From the NCBI RefSeq assembly GCF_014654615.1, contig NZ_BNBB01000032.1, forward strand, positions 1-64,000: a stretch of 64,000 nt of DNA. Direction: 5' to 3'. A program made the translations under genes and the position numbers. The notes under the pieces are model-generated. The model saw only the letters and a list, made by a program, of their open reading frames with translations, had not been told where the DNA came from and made no database searches. Every line of letters starts with the position of its first letter. Positions within the stretch are counted from its first letter, which is position 1. Positions 51,663 to 59,652 of the stretch are shown piece by piece. This DNA is from Streptosporangium violaceochromogenes. Its GTDB lineage: Bacteria > Actinomycetota > Actinomycetes > Streptosporangiales > Streptosporangiaceae.

Positions 51663-53213
51663 CTACTCCCACTCGATGGTGCCCGGAGGCTTGCTCGTCA
51701 CGTCGAGCACCACCCGGTTGACCTCACGGACCTCGTTGGTGATCCGGGTGGAGATGCGCGACAGCACGTCGTACGGGACACGGGACCAGTCGGCGGTCAT
51801 GGCGTCCTCGCTGGAGACCGGGCGCAGGACGACCGGGTGACCGTAGGTGCGGCCGTCGCCCTGGACCCCCACCGAGCGGACGTCGGCGAGCAGGACGACC
51901 GGGCACTGCCAGATCTCCCGGTCCAGGCCGGCACGGGAGAGCTCCTCGCGGGCGATGGCGTCGGCCTCGCGCAGGATCTCCAGGCGCTCGTGGGTGACCG
52001 CGCCGACGATGCGGATGCCCAGGCCGGGGCCGGGGAACGGCTGACGCCAGACCATCGCGGCGGGCAGGCCGAGCTCCTCGCCCGCGCGGCGGACCTCGTC
52101 CTTGAAAAGCGTGCGCAGCGGCTCCACCAGGGAGAAACGCAGGTCTTCGGGGAGGCCGCCGACGTTGTGGTGCGACTTGATGTTGGCGGTGCCGGTGCCG
52201 CCGCCGGACTCGACCACGTCGGGATAGAGCGTGCCCTGAACGAGGAAGTCGACCGGCCCGTCGGCGAGGATGGCGCGCTGCTCGTCCTCGAAGACCCGGA
52301 TGAACTCACGGCCGATGATCTTGCGCTTCTCCTCGGGGTCGGTGACCCCGTCGAGAGCCTTGAGGAACCGTTCCTGGGCGTCGACCACCCGGAGCCGGAC
52401 GCCGGTGACGGCGACGAAATCGCGCTCGACCTGCTCGGCCTCCCCCTTGCGCAGCAGCCCGTGGTCGACGAACACACAGGTCAGCCTGTCGCCGATGGCC
52501 CGCTGCACCAGGGCTGCGGCGACCGCGGAGTCCACGCCCCCCGACAGCGCGCAGATGGCGCGGCCCTCGGGCCCGATCTGGGCGCGCACGGCCTCGACGG
52601 CGTCCTCGACGATGTTGAGCATCGTCCAGGAGGGACGGCAGCCCGCCGCGTCGAGGAAGTGCTTCAGCACGGCCTGGCCGTGCTCGGAGTGCAGGACCTC
52701 AGGGTGGAACTGCACGCCGTACAGGCCCAGCCCGGGGTGCTCGAACGCCGCGACCGGGGTCTCGGAGGTCGAGGCGGTGACGAGGAAGCCCTCGGGGGCG
52801 GCGGCGACACTGTCACCGTGGGACATCCAGACCGACTGCCGGGCGGGCAGCCCCGCGAACAGCACCCCCTCCTCGGCCACGTCGAGGGGAGTCCCGCCGT
52901 ACTCCGCGACGCCGGTCCTGGCGACCCGGCCACCGAGCGCCTGGGCCATGACCTGGAATCCGTAGCAGATGCCGAGGGTCGGAACGCCGGTCTCGAACAG
53001 GCCCTCGGGCGCGCCGGGGGCCCCCTCGGCGTAAACCGACGAGGGACCGCCGGACAGGATGATGGCCCGGGGCTTCTTGGCCATCATCTCCGCGACCGGC
53101 ATCGTCGAGGGGACGATCTCGGAGTAGACGTGGCACTCACGCACCCGTCGTGCGATCAGCTGCGCGTACTGCGCGCCGAAGTCGACGACCAGGACCGTGT
53201 CGAACTCAGACAA
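51663..53213 (-). CDS. guaA: GMP synthase (glutamine-hydrolysing)
   Basis: A 516-residue housekeeping enzyme converting XMP to GMP. The N-terminal class I amidotransferase has Cys in GICYGFQ and the His-Glu pair in VQFHPEV. The ATP pyrophosphatase domain has the PP-loop LSGGVDSAVAA, and the C-terminal dimerisation domain ends in KPPGTIEWE, as in the family. The start is TTG 53213 (TTG 53216 also possible), with GGGGG just upstream; no ATG or GTG exists before SEFDTVLVVDFG. Length is normal. Confidence 0.95.
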   Translation of the reverse strand: MSEFDTVLVVDFGAQYAQLIARRVRECHVYSEIVPSTMPVAEMMAKKPRAIILSGGPSSVYAEGAPGAPEGLFETGVPTLGICYGFQVMAQALGGRVARTGVAEYGGTPLDVAEEGVLFAGLPARQSVWMSHGDSVAAAPEGFLVTASTSETPVAAFEHPGLGLYGVQFHPEVLHSEHGQAVLKHFLDAAGCRPSWTMLNIVEDAVEAVRAQIGPEGRAICALSGGVDSAVAAALVQRAIGDRLTCVFVDHGLLRKGEAEQVERDFVAVTGVRLRVVDAQERFLKALDGVTDPEEKRKIIGREFIRVFEDEQRAILADGPVDFLVQGTLYPDVVESGGGTGTANIKSHHNVGGLPEDLRFSLVEPLRTLFKDEVRRAGEELGLPAAMVWRQPFPGPGLGIRIVGAVTHERLEILREADAIAREELSRAGLDREIWQCPVVLLADVRSVGVQGDGRTYGHPVVLRPVSSEDAMTADWSRVPYDVLSRISTRITNEVREVNRVVLDVTSKPPGTIEWE

Positions 53214-53330
53214 CAAGACCCCCAGGAAACTCAAAGACCGGTTCCCCCAGTCTATCGATGCCCATCCGATGCCCTTCTTCGCTCGCCCCCGCCGGAACCG
53301 CCCGTCCCCGTACGGGGGGATCGGGGTTCG

Positions 53331-53440
53331 CGGCCGGTCGGGAGAGACGGTCGGGAGAGAAGGTCGGTCGGGAGAGGAGGTCTGCCGGAAAAGGCGGTCG
53401 GCCGGGAGAGGCGGGGTCAGTCGGTCGGGAGGAGGGGGCC
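53331..53440. repeat. Imperfect tandem repeats of GGTCGGGAGAG
   Basis: The 11-12 base unit GGTCGGGAGAG(A) recurs about six times with drift, starting near 53335. The last copies run into the 3' end of gvpK. They fill most of the 203-bp gap upstream of guaA and downstream of the gvp operon. Confidence 0.65.
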
Positions 53441-53755
53441 GAGGGGGCCGAGGTCGAGATTGAGGTCTTCGGGCGAGAGCCCGAAGCGGTCGCACAGTTC
53501 CCCCATGGCCTCCTCCAGGCGCATCAGGGTCAGGCCCAGCCTCTCGACCTGCTCGTCGGACAGGTCGCCCCGGTCCATCCGCCGCAGACACTGGCGCTCC
53601 ACGAGCTGGCGCACGAGCTCGACGAGGGTCAGCACGAGGCGGCTCAGGTCGCGCTCGACCGCCTCGGTGTCGGCCTCAAGGCGCAACCGGGCGGGCCGTT
53701 CTCCGTACGGCGCCGCCCCGGCGCCCTCGGGAGGTTCGGCGGCGGGACGGTTCAA
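53417..53755 (-). CDS. gvpK: Gas vesicle protein GvpK
   Basis: A 112-residue protein, last gene of the gas vesicle operon. The conserved core VERDLSRLVLTLVELVRQL, CLRRMDRGDLSDEQVERLG and LCDRFGLSPEDLNLDLGPLG is typical of GvpK, an essential minor protein in vesicle formation. It starts at a TTG (53755) overlapping the previous stop (ATTGA), with GGGGGAGG five bases upstream, a clear case of a TTG start fixed by coupling. Confidence 0.9.
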   Translation of the reverse strand: MNRPAAEPPEGAGAAPYGERPARLRLEADTEAVERDLSRLVLTLVELVRQLVERQCLRRMDRGDLSDEQVERLGLTLMRLEEAMGELCDRFGLSPEDLNLDLGPLGPLLPTD

Positions 53756-54099
53756 TCCGGCCTCCCCCTTTCGGTGGGGTCGGGCTCCCGTACGGACATG
53801 ATCAGTGCCCGCAGGGAGATGCGGACGAGGTCGATGTCGGCGATGGAGAGCACGAGGTCCCCGCTCAGGACGACGCCGCCCGCCAGCAGCCGGTCGAGCA
53901 GGTCGACGAGGGCCACGCGCTCGGGGGGAAGGAGGCCCGCCTCGGCCAGGGCGGCACCGCGCGGGGCGTCGCGCGAGCCACCGGGCGTCGCGCCGGGCAT
54001 CGCCCCGGCCATCCGGCCGGGGAACGGATCGGAGGGCCGGTCGGGGAACAGGTCGGGGGGCCGGTGGAACGTCCGGCCGTCCTCCGGGTCGGTGGTCAT
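53752..54099 (-). CDS. gvpS: Gas vesicle structural-type protein (GvpA/GvpS family)
   Basis: A 115-residue protein with the short gas-vesicle fold at its C-terminal half: VALVDLLDRLLAGGVVLSG, DLVLSIADIDLVRISLRAL. The first ~50 residues are a Pro/Asp/Gly-rich extension absent from GvpA. Its position between gvpL and gvpK corresponds to gvpS in streptomycete clusters. It is coupled on both sides (ATGA upstream, ATTGA downstream). Probably a minor shell or nucleation protein. Confidence 0.82.
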   Translation of the reverse strand: MTTDPEDGRTFHRPPDLFPDRPSDPFPGRMAGAMPGATPGGSRDAPRGAALAEAGLLPPERVALVDLLDRLLAGGVVLSGDLVLSIADIDLVRISLRALIMSVREPDPTERGRPD

Positions 54100-55001
54100 C
54101 GGGTGCCTTCCGTATCGGTCGCCCGGGTGTCCTCCGCCTCGGCGCCGAAGTCCACGGCGATGAAGGAGTACGGCGCCCAGGGGCCGGTGAGCTGGAGATC
54201 GAGGCCCTGGCCGCGCAGGGTGTCGAGGACGGCGGCGAACTCCTCCTCGCGTCCCTCCTCGACGAGATAGGCGCCGTTGAGCACCATCCACTCGGGACGC
54301 CCGGAGAGCCGGGGGTCCTGCGGCCGGTGGCGCCTGTCGGCGGCGGCGACCGCGGCGAGAGCGGCGTGGACGTGGTCGGCGCGCGCGGCGGCCTCACGCC
54401 ACCGCTCCTCCCTGCCGCGCAGGCTCGCCTGGCGGCGCCGCAGGTAGGCCTTCCCCGGGCTCTCGGCCTCCTCAGACTTCTCGGGCCTCTCGGTGCCGGC
54501 GGCACCGGAGGCGGCCGGGACACCGCCGGGGGACGACGTGGCCTGGCCGGCGTACGCCTTCACCCCCCACTCCCGCCGCCCGGCGATCTGGGAGAGCACC
54601 GCCCGGAAGTCGTCGCGCCGCCGATCCAGCAGGTCGCGCACCTGCCCGTCGCCGCTGTAGACGGTCGCGAGCCGGACCGGGGCGGCCGGGGCCGTCTCCG
54701 CCACCGCCTCCACGACGCCGTGGTGGGCGCGGGCGGTCTCCTCCACCCAGTCCAGATCCTCCAGCGAGCGTCGGAGCGGCTCCTCCCCGAACCGGTCCAA
54801 CGGCACGGTGCTCACGTACGCGACGAGACCGGCGCGCGTGATCGTCCGTACGGGGATGCCCTCCACCCCCGTCAGGTCCACCGGACCGGCGCCCGTCGCC
54901 TCCTCCGCGACCGCGTACAGGTAAACGCCCGTGGCGGCCGTCGCGCCGTTCACGGGGCCGGTCGCCGGACCGGTCGTCGCCCTGCCCGTCGTGTCAGCCA
55001 T
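54096..55001 (-). CDS. gvpL: Gas vesicle protein GvpL/GvpF family
   Basis: A 301-residue GvpL/F protein. The N-terminal GVYLYAVAEEA opens the family's first domain; LDWVEETARAHHGVVEA and APVRLATVYSGDGQVRDLL are typical of the centre. The C-terminal LQLTGPWAPYSFIAVDF closes the second domain. GvpL proteins bind GvpA and other minor proteins at an early assembly stage. A Ser/Pro/Glu-rich insert (about 150-185) is longer than usual. Overlaps both neighbours by a few bases. Confidence 0.88.
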   Translation of the reverse strand: MADTTGRATTGPATGPVNGATAATGVYLYAVAEEATGAGPVDLTGVEGIPVRTITRAGLVAYVSTVPLDRFGEEPLRRSLEDLDWVEETARAHHGVVEAVAETAPAAPVRLATVYSGDGQVRDLLDRRRDDFRAVLSQIAGRREWGVKAYAGQATSSPGGVPAASGAAGTERPEKSEEAESPGKAYLRRRQASLRGREERWREAAARADHVHAALAAVAAADRRHRPQDPRLSGRPEWMVLNGAYLVEEGREEEFAAVLDTLRGQGLDLQLTGPWAPYSFIAVDFGAEAEDTRATDTEGTR

Positions 55002-55404
55002 CGCGCTCCCCCGCGCGTCTCTCGGACGACAGACGCCTGCCCACCCTCTCCTCCTCCGCCTCCCCGGCGCGGATGGAGCGAAGCTCCTCGTCCTCCTGCA
55101 CGGCGGCGAGCCGGCGGCGGAGCCGGCGGTTCTCCTCGATCAGGTCACGGTTCTTCGAGCTGAGCCACGGGTCGTGCTCCCACCAGTCGATGCCCAGCTC
55201 GCGCGCCGTGTCCACCGAGGCGATCACCAGCCGGAGCTTGATCGTGAGCAGCTCGATGTCCAGCAGGTTCACGCGGATGTCCCCCGCGATCACCACCCCC
55301 CGGTCGAGCACCCGCTCCAGGATGTCGGCGAGGTTGGCCGACTCACGCCGGTCGGGGGCTCCGTGGGACTGCCCTGAAGAGCCGAACCGTGCCGGACCTC
55401 CCAT
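54994..55404 (-). CDS. gvpJ: Gas vesicle protein GvpJ
   Basis: A 136-residue GvpA-related protein. The shell fold lies at residues ~22-70: ANLADILERVLDRGVVIAG, DIRVNLLDIELLTIKLRLVI, VDTARELGIDWW. It is followed by a charged coiled-coil tail (IEENRRLRRRLAAVQEDEE), which distinguishes GvpJ/M types from GvpA. It probably forms the vesicle tip or nucleus. It overlaps gvpL by 8 nt. Confidence 0.88.
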   Translation of the reverse strand: MGGPARFGSSGQSHGAPDRRESANLADILERVLDRGVVIAGDIRVNLLDIELLTIKLRLVIASVDTARELGIDWWEHDPWLSSKNRDLIEENRRLRRRLAAVQEDEELRSIRAGEAEEERVGRRLSSERRAGERDG

Positions 55405-55415
55405 CAGGAACCTCC

Positions 55416-55907
55416 TTACTCGTCGCCCCGGCCACGCCGGTAGCGCCGCACCCTGCGGTAGGACAGCAGATCGCCGCGGGAGTCCATGTCGGCCTCGTAA
55501 AGGGCCAGGATGTCGCCCGAGGACGGGATGCGACGGTCCTCGACGACCTCGACCTCGACCTTCCAGCCGCCCTCCACCGGACTCACCTGCGTGATCCCCT
55601 CGGTCTCCTTGCCGGTCAGCTCGGCGATGTGGCGCAGTCCGGCTCCGCCGGCGGAGAGCGCCGACAGGCCACGACCGCGCCTCCGTGCCGCCGGCTCCTC
55701 GTCCTCGTCTTCCTCGTCTTCCTCGTCTTCCTCGTCCTCCTCAAAGGCCTCCTCGGGCTCCTCGTCGTCGAGCCGTTCCTCTTCGTCCTCGTAAAGCTCG
55801 TCGTCCTTGCCGACGGACTCCTCATCGAGGTCGTCGGGAGCCTGAACGTCGGCGACGTGCCGTGTGGAGGACTTGCGTCTCTGTGCGGACCCACGCTTGA
55901 CGGGCAC
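55416..55907 (-). CDS. gvpO: Gas vesicle protein GvpO
   Basis: A 163-residue protein. The C-terminal ~75 residues are the GvpO domain (LRHIAELTGKETEGIT, EVEVVEDRRIPSSGDIL, ALYEADMDSRG, SYRRVRRYRRG). The N-terminal half is a very acidic, disordered stretch with runs of EDEE, encoded by a CTC/CTT-rich repeat on the plus strand. Its acidic tail mirrors the Glu-rich tail of the SRPBCC protein in the same operon. Confidence 0.9.
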   Translation of the reverse strand: MPVKRGSAQRRKSSTRHVADVQAPDDLDEESVGKDDELYEDEEERLDDEEPEEAFEEDEEDEEDEEDEDEEPAARRRGRGLSALSAGGAGLRHIAELTGKETEGITQVSPVEGGWKVEVEVVEDRRIPSSGDILALYEADMDSRGDLLSYRRVRRYRRGRGDE

Positions 55908-55943
55908 GGGACCACCTCCCTTCCTGGCCTGCCTTTCGCAGGG

Positions 55944-56183
55944 TCACACCGGGGGCTCCGGCCGGGCGATCACCTGCCCGAGGATCCGCTCCACCTCCAG
56001 GGCGGCGTCCTCCTCGGAGATCTCGCCGGAGAGCCTGGCCTCCTCCACCTCCTCCAGCCTGCGCCGGATCGCCATCGGACTCCGGGTCTCCGTCTCGGCC
56101 TGCTCCTGGATGATCTCCGCGAGCCGGATGAGCCCCTTGATGGGGGTCAGCGGCCAGCCGAAGAGCAGTTCCGCCAGGTTCAC
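55944..56183 (-). CDS. gvpG: Gas vesicle protein GvpG
   Basis: A 79-residue helical protein. LFGWPLTPIKGLIRLAEII at the N-terminus and LEEVEEARLSGEISEEDA are the GvpG hallmarks. It is an essential minor protein that binds GvpF/L. The gap to gvpF (about 100 bp, 56184-56282) holds nothing recognisable. Confidence 0.92.
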   Translation of the reverse strand: MNLAELLFGWPLTPIKGLIRLAEIIQEQAETETRSPMAIRRRLEEVEEARLSGEISEEDAALEVERILGQVIARPEPPV

Positions 56184-56282
56184 GTCTCACCCCTCCTCAC
56201 CGCGTTCTCGGCGTTCCCGGCGTTCCCGGTACGCCCCTCGGCACGGCCCGCGTGGTCCCCTTGCCGGCCCTCGACCGCGGCC

Positions 56283-57149
56283 TCACTCCGGGGAGCCCAC
56301 GAAGTCGTACGGCGCCAGCGGGCCGCTCAGGCGCAGTGTGACCCGGTCGCCCCACTGGTGGCCGAACTCGTCCAAGACCGCCTCCACGTCCGCCCGCCGG
56401 TCGGTCTCCACCAGGAGGGCCAGGTGGGCCGCGTCCCACTCGTGGGACGGCTCGCGGACGGCGACGGCGACGCACACCGAGGCGAGCGCGCGTGCCAGCG
56501 TCTGCGTGTCGGTCTCGCGGCTGGCCTCCACCGCCTGGCCGATCACCTCCCCCAGCCGGATCCGCGCGTCCCAGGTCGCCTCCTCCGGCAGTCCGCGGAT
56601 CTGCTCGCGCAGCCGCGCGGCCTCCGCGTTCTCGGCGAGGATCTCGCCGATCACCTTCTCCTCGTTGTAGCGGCCCCTGACGACGAACTGCGCCCGCCCC
56701 TCAAGATCGCGCAGTACGGCGAGGAACTCCTCGTGGTGGGGGGTCAGCAGCTCGTCGACGACCGCCTGCGGGGTCTTGACCACCGCCCCGAAACGCAGCG
56801 GCAGGACCGGCACCTCCGCGGCGGTGTCGTCCAGCAGCCGCTGGTGGGCGAAGAGGTCCTGCGGCCTGCCGAGCGGGTGCTCCACGGGGACGTCGCTGAT
56901 CAGGGCGGCGATCTCGCCGTGCCGTACCAGCTCCACCTTGCCGGGAGGATCCCCCACCCCGTGGACGTCGGAGGCGAGTTCGACGTCGGCCGGCACGATG
57001 CCGTAGATGTAGGAGGCCGTCGTGGCCTCCGCTGAGGTGTCCTGCCCGGAGGGGGCCGGCGTGGAGGCGGCCTTTTCGGACTCGCGGGGGGCCGAGCGCC
57101 CCTTCACCGTTCTCCGGCCCGTCTCCGACTTTCCTCTGGATGGTGGCAT
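56283..57149 (-). CDS. gvpF: Gas vesicle protein GvpF
   Basis: A 288-residue GvpF/L family protein. After a basic, Ser-rich N-terminal extension of about 55 residues the fold starts at YIYGIVPADVELA. VLPLRFGAVVKTPQAVVDEL and VRGRYNEEKVIGEIL fit GvpF, and SGPLAPYDFV closes it. GvpF lies on the inner face of the vesicle and chaperones GvpA. The ATG at 57149 has GGGAG and follows the gvpA stop by a single base. Confidence 0.9.
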   Translation of the reverse strand: MPPSRGKSETGRRTVKGRSAPRESEKAASTPAPSGQDTSAEATTASYIYGIVPADVELASDVHGVGDPPGKVELVRHGEIAALISDVPVEHPLGRPQDLFAHQRLLDDTAAEVPVLPLRFGAVVKTPQAVVDELLTPHHEEFLAVLRDLEGRAQFVVRGRYNEEKVIGEILAENAEAARLREQIRGLPEEATWDARIRLGEVIGQAVEASRETDTQTLARALASVCVAVAVREPSHEWDAAHLALLVETDRRADVEAVLDEFGHQWGDRVTLRLSGPLAPYDFVGSPE

Positions 57150-57150
57150 T

Positions 57151-57555
57151 TTACCGCTCCCGTCGCTTCCGCCGAGGTGCCGGTTCCTCTTCCTCCTCTT
57201 CCTCTTCGGGCTCGCCGATGAGGTCACGGAGTTTCTCGCCGGCCCCTTCCAGCGCCCCCTTGGTCTTTGATTTGCTCCCGCCCTGGGTGATGTCCTGCAT
57301 GAGATCCGGCAGGCCCTTCTGCCCTGTCTGGCTGAGATCAAGGCGGTTCACGGCCTCGGCGAACCGGAGATAGGTGTCCACGCTCGCCACGACGACGCGC
57401 ACGTCGATCGTCAGGAGTTCGATGCCGACGAGCGAGACCCTGACGTAGGCGTCGATCACGAGTCCTTTGTCGAGAATCGTGTCGATGACGTCGGCCAGGC
57501 CCGATCCGGAGGACCGGCCCGCCTGACCTCCCCCTGAAGGCTGAACGATGGTCAT
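57151..57555 (-). CDS. gvpA: Major gas vesicle shell protein GvpA
   Basis: A 134-residue GvpA. The amphipathic shell fold is intact: GLADVIDTILDKGLVIDA, YVRVSLVGIELLTIDV and VVVASVDTYLRFAEAV. Like actinomycete homologs, and unlike the ~70-residue cyanobacterial protein, it has a long hydrophilic C-terminal tail, here with a Gly/Lys segment then an eight-Glu run and PRRKRRER. It assembles the hollow protein wall of the vesicle. Confidence 0.93.
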   Translation of the reverse strand: MTIVQPSGGGQAGRSSGSGLADVIDTILDKGLVIDAYVRVSLVGIELLTIDVRVVVASVDTYLRFAEAVNRLDLSQTGQKGLPDLMQDITQGGSKSKTKGALEGAGEKLRDLIGEPEEEEEEEEPAPRRKRRER

Positions 57556-57591
57556 GCGCCTCTCCTCCGTTTCCTCTCCTCGCTTCGCGGG

Positions 57592-58788
57592 TCATGCGCT
57601 CCGCGCGGCGGTCCTCTTGCGGCGGGCGGGACGCGCGGGCTTCTCCTCGGGCTCCTCCTCGGCCTCCTCGGCCTCCTCGCGAGGCCGGCGCCGCGCCGGA
57701 CGCTCGGCCCGTGCCCTGGGGCGCTCCTCTTCCGGTTCCTCTTCCTCCTCCTCGGGCTCCTCAGGTTCCTCTTCCTCCTCGGGCTCTTCCTCTTCCTCCT
57801 CTTCCTCCTCCTCTTCCTCTTCCTCTTCCTCTTCCTCTTCCTCGGGCTCCTCGGCCTCGGCCGTCTCCTCCGCGGGCTCTTCCTCTTCCTCCTCGGGCTC
57901 CTCGGCCTCGGCCGTCTCCTCCTCCTCGGGCTCCTCCTCGGCGCCCTCGCGCTCGCGCTCCTCCTCAAGGGCGGTCTCGTGGTCCTTGACCACCTGGCTG
58001 TCGCGGATCTCGCCCCGCCACCCCTCGACCTCGTCGGGGTGCAGTACGGTCTGCGTCATGACGTGCCGGCGGAAGTGCTTGAACTCCAGTCGCGCACGCC
58101 GGCCCTGGGCCCGCCAGATGTTCCCGGTCTTCTCGAAGAGTCCCTGGGGGTGGTACTCCAGCACGAGCAGGACGCGGGTGAGGTCGGGGGTGAGTTCGTG
58201 GAAGGTCACGGCGCCGTCGACATAGCCTTTGGGTCCCTTGGAACGCCAGACGATGCGCTGGTCCGGGATCTGCTCGATGATCGTCGATTCCCACTCACGG
58301 TGGGAGAGGAAGATCTGCGCCTTCCAGGTCACTTTCTCGTCGGACTGCTGCTCGACGCTCTCGACCTTCTTCATGAAGCTCGGGAAGCTCTGGAACTGGG
58401 TCCACTGGTCGTAGACGAGCCTGCGCGGAGCACCGATGTCGAGGGATTCGATGATATTGATGATCTTCAACTTCTTGGACCCTCCACCCTTGCCCTTGCC
58501 GCCCCGGCCGGTGACCAGGGACAGTGCGCCGCCGGCCACTTTGCCGAGCCCCTTGCGTAGCAGCCCTCCCGATCCGCTGGACCCGATCAGCGTGCTGACG
58601 AGCCCCGGCCCCTCGTTCTCGACGTAGTCCAGGAGTCTGTCGGTCAGCCCGTCGATCTTGCCGGTCACGGAGGACAGCAGCCGCTCGAACGCGGCCTCGG
58701 CGAGGTGCTGTACCTCCTCGGACAACTGTTCGGTGGGAAGGTCGCGGATGAGCTCCTTGACCACCCCGCCCTGTTTCTCCTCAGCCAT
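57592..58788 (-). CDS. SRPBCC-family gas vesicle-associated protein with Glu-rich tail
   Basis: A 398-residue protein. Residues ~1-100 are helical with a Gly/Lys-rich hinge (RGGKGKGGGSKK). Residues ~105-250 are a START/polyketide-cyclase-like SRPBCC domain (ESLDIGAPRRLVYDQWTQF, PSFMKKVESVEQ, RIVWRSKGPKGYVDGAVTF). Residues ~275-395 are mostly Glu with Pro, then Arg/Lys at the very end. SRPBCC genes recur in actinomycete gvp clusters but their role is unknown; a lipid or wall contact is possible. ATG 58788 has GGGGGTGA upstream. GTG 58797, overlapping the previous stop, is an alternative. Confidence 0.85.
   Translation of the reverse strand: MAEEKQGGVVKELIRDLPTEQLSEEVQHLAEAAFERLLSSVTGKIDGLTDRLLDYVENEGPGLVSTLIGSSGSGGLLRKGLGKVAGGALSLVTGRGGKGKGGGSKKLKIINIIESLDIGAPRRLVYDQWTQFQSFPSFMKKVESVEQQSDEKVTWKAQIFLSHREWESTIIEQIPDQRIVWRSKGPKGYVDGAVTFHELTPDLTRVLLVLEYHPQGLFEKTGNIWRAQGRRARLEFKHFRRHVMTQTVLHPDEVEGWRGEIRDSQVVKDHETALEEEREREGAEEEPEEEETAEAEEPEEEEEEPAEETAEAEEPEEEEEEEEEEEEEEEEEEEEPEEEEEPEEPEEEEEEPEEERPRARAERPARRRPREEAEEAEEEPEEKPARPARRKRTAARSA
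57630..57965. repeat. CTC/CTT-rich (Glu-coding) low-complexity tract
   Basis: About 330 bp of irregular CTCCTCTTCCTC-type repeats on the plus strand, coding the poly-Glu tail of the SRPBCC protein on the minus strand. The purine/pyrimidine strand bias is extreme. The tract is in frame throughout. Confidence 0.85.
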
Positions 58789-58793
58789 CGCGT

Positions 58794-59417
58794 TCACCCC
58801 CGTACCCGGCGGACCGGTCGCTCGGACGACGACGTTCCTTCCCGTGTCGCGGCGCCTCGGCTTTTCGCCGGCTTCTTCCTCGGCTTCTCGTCCTCGGGCT
58901 CCTCATCGGCGGCCGAGGTCTTCTTGCGCGCCCCGGTGGCCGTCTCCTTCTTGGCCGTCGGCCGCCGTGTGGCCGGCGTCTGCTTGCCCACCCTGCCCTG
59001 CGGCTCCTTGCGGGAGGCCGCGGTCCTCCTGCGGGGCTTCTCGGCGGCCTCCTGGGGCTCTTCTTCCTCCTCCTCGGACTCCTCGGACTCCTCCTCATCG
59101 AGGCCGACACCGCCCAGCGGCGCGGTGGCCCGCTCGGAGAGACGAGAGCTCAGAGCGTTGATCTGCCTGCTCGCCGCGGTGACGGCCGCGGCCTTTCCGG
59201 CCTCCAGCAACCCGCTGCGGACACTCTCGGCGATCTTCTCCAGTTCCGGAGAGGAGCCGAGGACCTTCGTCGCCTGCCCCAGCAGGTTGCCCCGGGCGGC
59301 TCCGAGCCTGCCCGTCGCCCCGGCCAGCGCCAGGGTGAGCGCCAGGCGCAGCTTGTGCCGCCGGCCAAGGAGATAACCCGCGGCCACGGCCATGGCGAGT
59401 TCTTTCTTACCTGTCAT
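58794..59417 (-). CDS. Hypothetical protein with Lys/Arg-rich tail, first gene of the gvp operon
   Basis: A 207-residue protein. The N-terminus has a hydrophobic patch (LAMAVAAGYLLGRRHKLRLA), then an amphipathic helical region to about residue 100. A short acidic run (EEEEEPQEAAEK) follows, and then an Ala/Lys/Arg/Pro-rich tail resembling histone H1-like C-termini (KPAKSRGAATREG). Similar proteins precede gvp genes in other actinomycetes, as I recall, without known function. The basic tail could pair with the acidic tails of the SRPBCC protein and GvpO (inference). Confidence 0.8.
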   Translation of the reverse strand: MTGKKELAMAVAAGYLLGRRHKLRLALTLALAGATGRLGAARGNLLGQATKVLGSSPELEKIAESVRSGLLEAGKAAAVTAASRQINALSSRLSERATAPLGGVGLDEEESEESEEEEEEPQEAAEKPRRRTAASRKEPQGRVGKQTPATRRPTAKKETATGARKKTSAADEEPEDEKPRKKPAKSRGAATREGTSSSERPVRRVRG

Positions 59418-59566
59418 GTCTTCCGCTCCTCACCCTGTCACTGCGTCACTGCCCAGGGTCCGTCCCGGACGGCCGTTTACCCCTGCCGGGGAGGGCGGCC
59501 GGCGAACGTCGACGCCGGCCCGATGTGGACGTGCGCGAAGGCACGTGGCCCTTGAACGGCGCCTTC

Positions 59567-59591
59567 ATACCCGAGAAGGGGATACAAAAAC
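59567..59591 (-). promoter_or_regulatory. Sigma-B-like promoter for the gas vesicle operon
   Basis: On the minus strand GTTT (59591-59588) is followed after exactly 15 nt by GGGTAT (59572-59567). This fits the streptomycete stress sigma factor consensus GNNT-N14-16-GGGTAY. It lies about 150 nt before the first gvp gene at 59417 in an A/T-richer gap. It predicts osmotic or general stress induction. Confidence 0.6.
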
Positions 59592-59652
59592 TCATAACGG
59601 GACAAATCGGGATCAATTGACGACAGCCGAGGCGGGGAACCGGCTCCCCCGC

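Noticed and set aside
57630..57965. Repetitive CTC/CTT tract considered as a CRISPR array or satellite
   Set aside because: No constant repeat with unique spacers; it is an in-frame poly-Glu coding tract.
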